8,090 nucleotides of DNA from Syntrophaceae bacterium UBA7544 (GTDB taxonomy: Bacteria; Desulfobacterota; Syntrophia; Syntrophales; Smithellaceae): assembly GCA_002479215.1 (NCBI GenBank), contig DLME01000069.1, forward strand, positions 1 to 8,090. The letters run 5' to 3'. This document shows positions 6,901 to 8,090 of this stretch, one piece after another. Below the pieces are notes generated by a model, which did no database searches, was not told where the DNA came from, and saw nothing but the letters and a program-made list of their open reading frames with translations. Each line of letters begins with the position of its first letter. Position 1 is the first letter of the stretch. The translations under genes and the position numbers were made by a program.

Positions 6901-8002
6901 TTTTGCAGGTATGGCTCTCTCAAAACTTCTTAACGAGAAACACGATGACGCTATTGAATTTGCTTTTCGATTCCTTGAAACTAATTCACGTGATCTGCAT
7001 TTAGCAGTTGGTGAAGGTTATTCTGTTTTAGATGTTGAATCGGAGTGGTATAGTGAAAGAGATATTACTATTCTCAAAAAGGTCCTTTCATCAAAGGATC
7101 AATGGGTTGTTAAAAATGCAGTTAGTGCTTTACGAATCTTGGCAAAAAGTGATCAACAACGAGCGATTGACCTTCTCAAGTTTGTTGATATTGGAATATC
7201 AACAAATGTTGCCGATGATGTGTTGGTCCTCTTCCAATACGATGAAATAATACCATACCGGTTGCTCACTGAAAAAGATATTGACCATTTTCTGAAAAAG
7301 CTAATGCGTCTGCCAAAACTTGATGGATATTGGATCGACACTTTTCTATCTAAAATATCTAAAGATCATGCCATGCGAGTAGCTAAGTTCTTTATGGATC
7401 GCGTGGAGTACGCTGCGCAGACTAAGGATTGGCAGTATAGACCATGTAATCACGGACCTTATTGTCAAACACCTCTTCTATTCCGAGAATCGCCAGAATT
7501 TGGCGCACTTCTTAGGCAAGTGTCACAATGGATGATGTCACACAAAGACGATAATCTATTTCAGCATCGTGCAGGTGAACTATTTAATGTCATGTTTAAA
7601 CCCTATAATGCTGAATTAATAGGTTTTTTTCTCGATTGGATAGAAACAGCAACACCTGCCGATATATGTGTCATCTCACAAATCCTTCGTGAAGGACATC
7701 CTGATTTCATTTTTGAGAACAGACAATTCATCATACGCTTTTTGGATAAGGCTAATCAATATGGAAAAGATTTGTTAAGGGATGCATCGAGTGCTTTATT
7801 TGGATCAACGATTTCTGGAGTTAGATCTGGTACACCTGGGGAACCATTTCCACAGGATATCCGTATGAAAACTGAGGCTGAAAGTGCATTAAAAGAGATT
7901 CCTACTTTTTCACCGGCATATAAACTATACGAAGATCTCAAAAAGCATGCTGATTATAACATAAAACGCTCTCTTCGCGAACGAGAGGCTTTTGATGAAT
8001 AA
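3998..8002 (+). CDS. XRE-HTH / Mrr-like nuclease / STAND NTPase / helical-repeat protein, candidate antiphage defence
   Basis: A protein of about 1334 residues (start at 3998; an in-frame ATG at 3977 would add seven). Domains: XRE-type HTH at about 10-74, core QQSDLARMIKSTQQTVSRWE; Mrr-like PD-(D/E)xK nuclease at about 90-226 with SFERFC, GGQGHTQDGVDID (catalytic Asp near 130) and FQCKR (Gln144, Lys146, the D...QxK form); a P-loop NTPase from about 258 with Walker A GTGGCGKS (285-292), Walker B LLVVDDAHD (334-342) and the LSFRPYG strand with an Arg (364-370); then to the C-terminus a long helical, HEAT-like region (clear near 1025-1062), with a Cys/His patch, PCNHGPYC, near 1148. Nuclease, STAND ATPase and repeat sensor form the layout of Avs- and NACHT-like antiphage proteins: the C-terminus senses a phage product, ATP drives oligomerisation and the nuclease cuts DNA (family knowledge). 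The N-terminal HTH suggests autorepression or DNA targeting (inference). All visible catalytic motifs are intact. No partner gene is seen. Confidence 0.85.
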   Translation: MIKENPYKDFGTLLVKLRKQGGIVQQSDLARMIKSTQQTVSRWEMGISRPRDKQISLLAATLKVDPGKLLAAAGYTANKMVVATFDKPFPLDALNPDSFERFCMDFLSKKYPEAEVHRVGGQGHTQDGVDIDAIFSDKTCYAFQCKRVENFGPDKVDKVVANLKRKAKKKFILLSRVASPKSREAVKKHTGWAIWDKEDISFYIRQLPKDDQKKLVDTSFRGQRLALLGETEPGPWQTPKEFFAPFMNVHAAFSHAWHLVGRTEDTHAIVESLSNHEIDAVLLVGTGGCGKSRVLKYVIESFGHIHKGVTVRFLSPIEEVTNKSLEDLGDGNKLLVVDDAHDRDNLQPLFQHASVPSNKTKLLLSFRPYGLVKIKAQASKFALMWDRVFERRLDQLTLDQATELATQVLKEFNGPESEAKDIARLTIDCPLFTVIGAQVVAKEKIPLEFAKNEDAFRLTLLGKFRDIIAGDIGSKNDADSIKKILNVLALLQPFHPEDESIAAIVEKVEGISTADANRLIRLIADAGILFKRGGKFRLSPDLLADYIIEDSCIGLNRKSTGYAEKVFDAAGDLHIEHVLLNLGKLDWRLANGDPSNSQLLDGIWRKLKPSSEYSDPHIHAIIAVSYYQPTRALDFVQYLISEGKYLRDLPKLIKNVAYNLDHLPRACGYLWELGKSDKRKLNQTPEHAIRILTELCEVEPNKPKEYNKVVVDFGLSLLNQDDSWKYAYSPFDILKGILQTEGNTTESNGRTVYINSFNVNFSFVSDLRCKVIDATIKLLTHQNIKIAIQAAKFLEESIRYSIRGGLRDEWTKEFVQTLNKIEKKIKTDNLEHIVLIAVARSVSWHANYAGEETASVAKNILKSLPDSLDFRTKLAFIDGYGQILERRDFRQSNQKWNKSLNKLTEDLILTYPEGEQLRTFLEQNLLHIEKTGNSSPHILYRLLIQSSLSLAQATVQNALTNQASRTAPFAGMALSKLLNEKHDDAIEFAFRFLETNSRDLHLAVGEGYSVLDVESEWYSERDITILKKVLSSKDQWVVKNAVSALRILAKSDQQRAIDLLKFVDIGISTNVADDVLVLFQYDEIIPYRLLTEKDIDHFLKKLMRLPKLDGYWIDTFLSKISKDHAMRVAKFFMDRVEYAAQTKDWQYRPCNHGPYCQTPLLFRESPEFGALLRQVSQWMMSHKDDNLFQHRAGELFNVMFKPYNAELIGFFLDWIETATPADICVISQILREGHPDFIFENRQFIIRFLDKANQYGKDLLRDASSALFGSTISGVRSGTPGEPFPQDIRMKTEAESALKEIPTFSPAYKLYEDLKKHADYNIKRSLREREAFDE

Positions 8003-8013
8003 TTTGGCTTTAT

Positions 8014-8050
8014 GGGCAGTCTATAATATTAGCGACGGCGCCCTTTTTTT
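8014..8050 (+). terminator. Possible Rho-independent terminator after the STAND gene
   Basis: GGGC (8014-8017) can pair with GCCC (8040-8043), and GTC (8019-8021) with GAC (8034-8036), with a small internal bulge and a 12-base loop. Seven T residues follow at 8044-8050. The stem is short and interrupted, but the T-tract and the position 12 bases after the stop are right. Confidence 0.45.
8034..8044 (-). repeat. Right arm of the imperfect inverted repeat bracketing the STAND gene
   Basis: The reverse complement, AGGGCGCCGTC, differs from 3901-3911 at one of 11 positions, and the adjoining A/T-tract also matches. It overlaps the proposed terminator stem, so part of its sequence may be explained by that role. 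Confidence 0.35.
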
Positions 8051-8090
8051 AAGCCTCCTCACTTGTGCTCTCGCGTCACTTTTATGTGAT

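Noticed and set aside
8021..8090. Possible C-terminus of a minus-strand gene entering from the right edge (22 codons open, ending in TAG at 8023-8021)
   Set aside because: An open stretch this short is common by chance, the peptide shows no recognised family, and the region is also explained by a terminator.

Overview
The window looks like a bacterial chromosomal segment with two parts. An ordinary metabolic gene block lies on the minus strand (about 1-3760) and a large accessory, defence-type gene lies on the plus strand (3998-8002). No RNA gene, CRISPR array or transposase is visible. A PAS sensor, a DUF2889 protein, an old-yellow-enzyme-type flavin oxidoreductase and a DUF4442 hotdog protein together would suit an anaerobic Desulfobacterota (deltaproteobacterial, e.g. 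Syntrophia-like) genome. That placement is inference from gene content and has no phylogenetic marker behind it.

Minus strand, in order of transcription: a DUF4442 hotdog thioesterase-like gene (3757-3272), a flavin oxidoreductase (3207-2113), a DUF2889 protein (2078-1512) and an LCMT-type SAM-dependent methyltransferase (1511-657). Gaps are 64, 34 and 0 bases, so this is probably one operon. After 263 non-coding bases comes the N-terminal part of a PAS-domain signalling protein (393 to the window edge), read in a different frame from the longest open frame there. The hotdog gene is much more AT-rich than the genes after it and sits between two diverged 60-bp direct repeats (3221-3280 and 3791-3850, 49/60 identical). 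The repeats seem to encode a short conserved peptide, so this gene may have been inserted or duplicated into the operon head.

Plus strand: one gene of about 1334 codons encodes an XRE-type helix-turn-helix, then an Mrr-like PD-(D/E)xK nuclease domain, then a STAND/AAA-type NTPase with intact Walker A and B motifs, then roughly 700 residues of predicted helical repeat. Nuclease-NTPase-repeat is the layout of Avs-like and NACHT-like antiphage proteins; the fused N-terminal DNA-binding domain is the unusual part. Its promoter is near-consensus (TTGACA, 17 bp, TAAAAT), and the spacer holds a perfect 7+3+7 palindrome, an obvious candidate operator for the protein's own HTH. A divergent promoter for the metabolic operon appears to share the same -35 bases. 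The gene ends at a possible hairpin terminator, and imperfect inverted repeats (3901-3911 and 8034-8044) bracket the gene with its promoter, which fits a self-contained mobile defence cassette.

The best candidate for a little-described system is this single-gene, possibly self-repressing XRE-Mrr-STAND protein.
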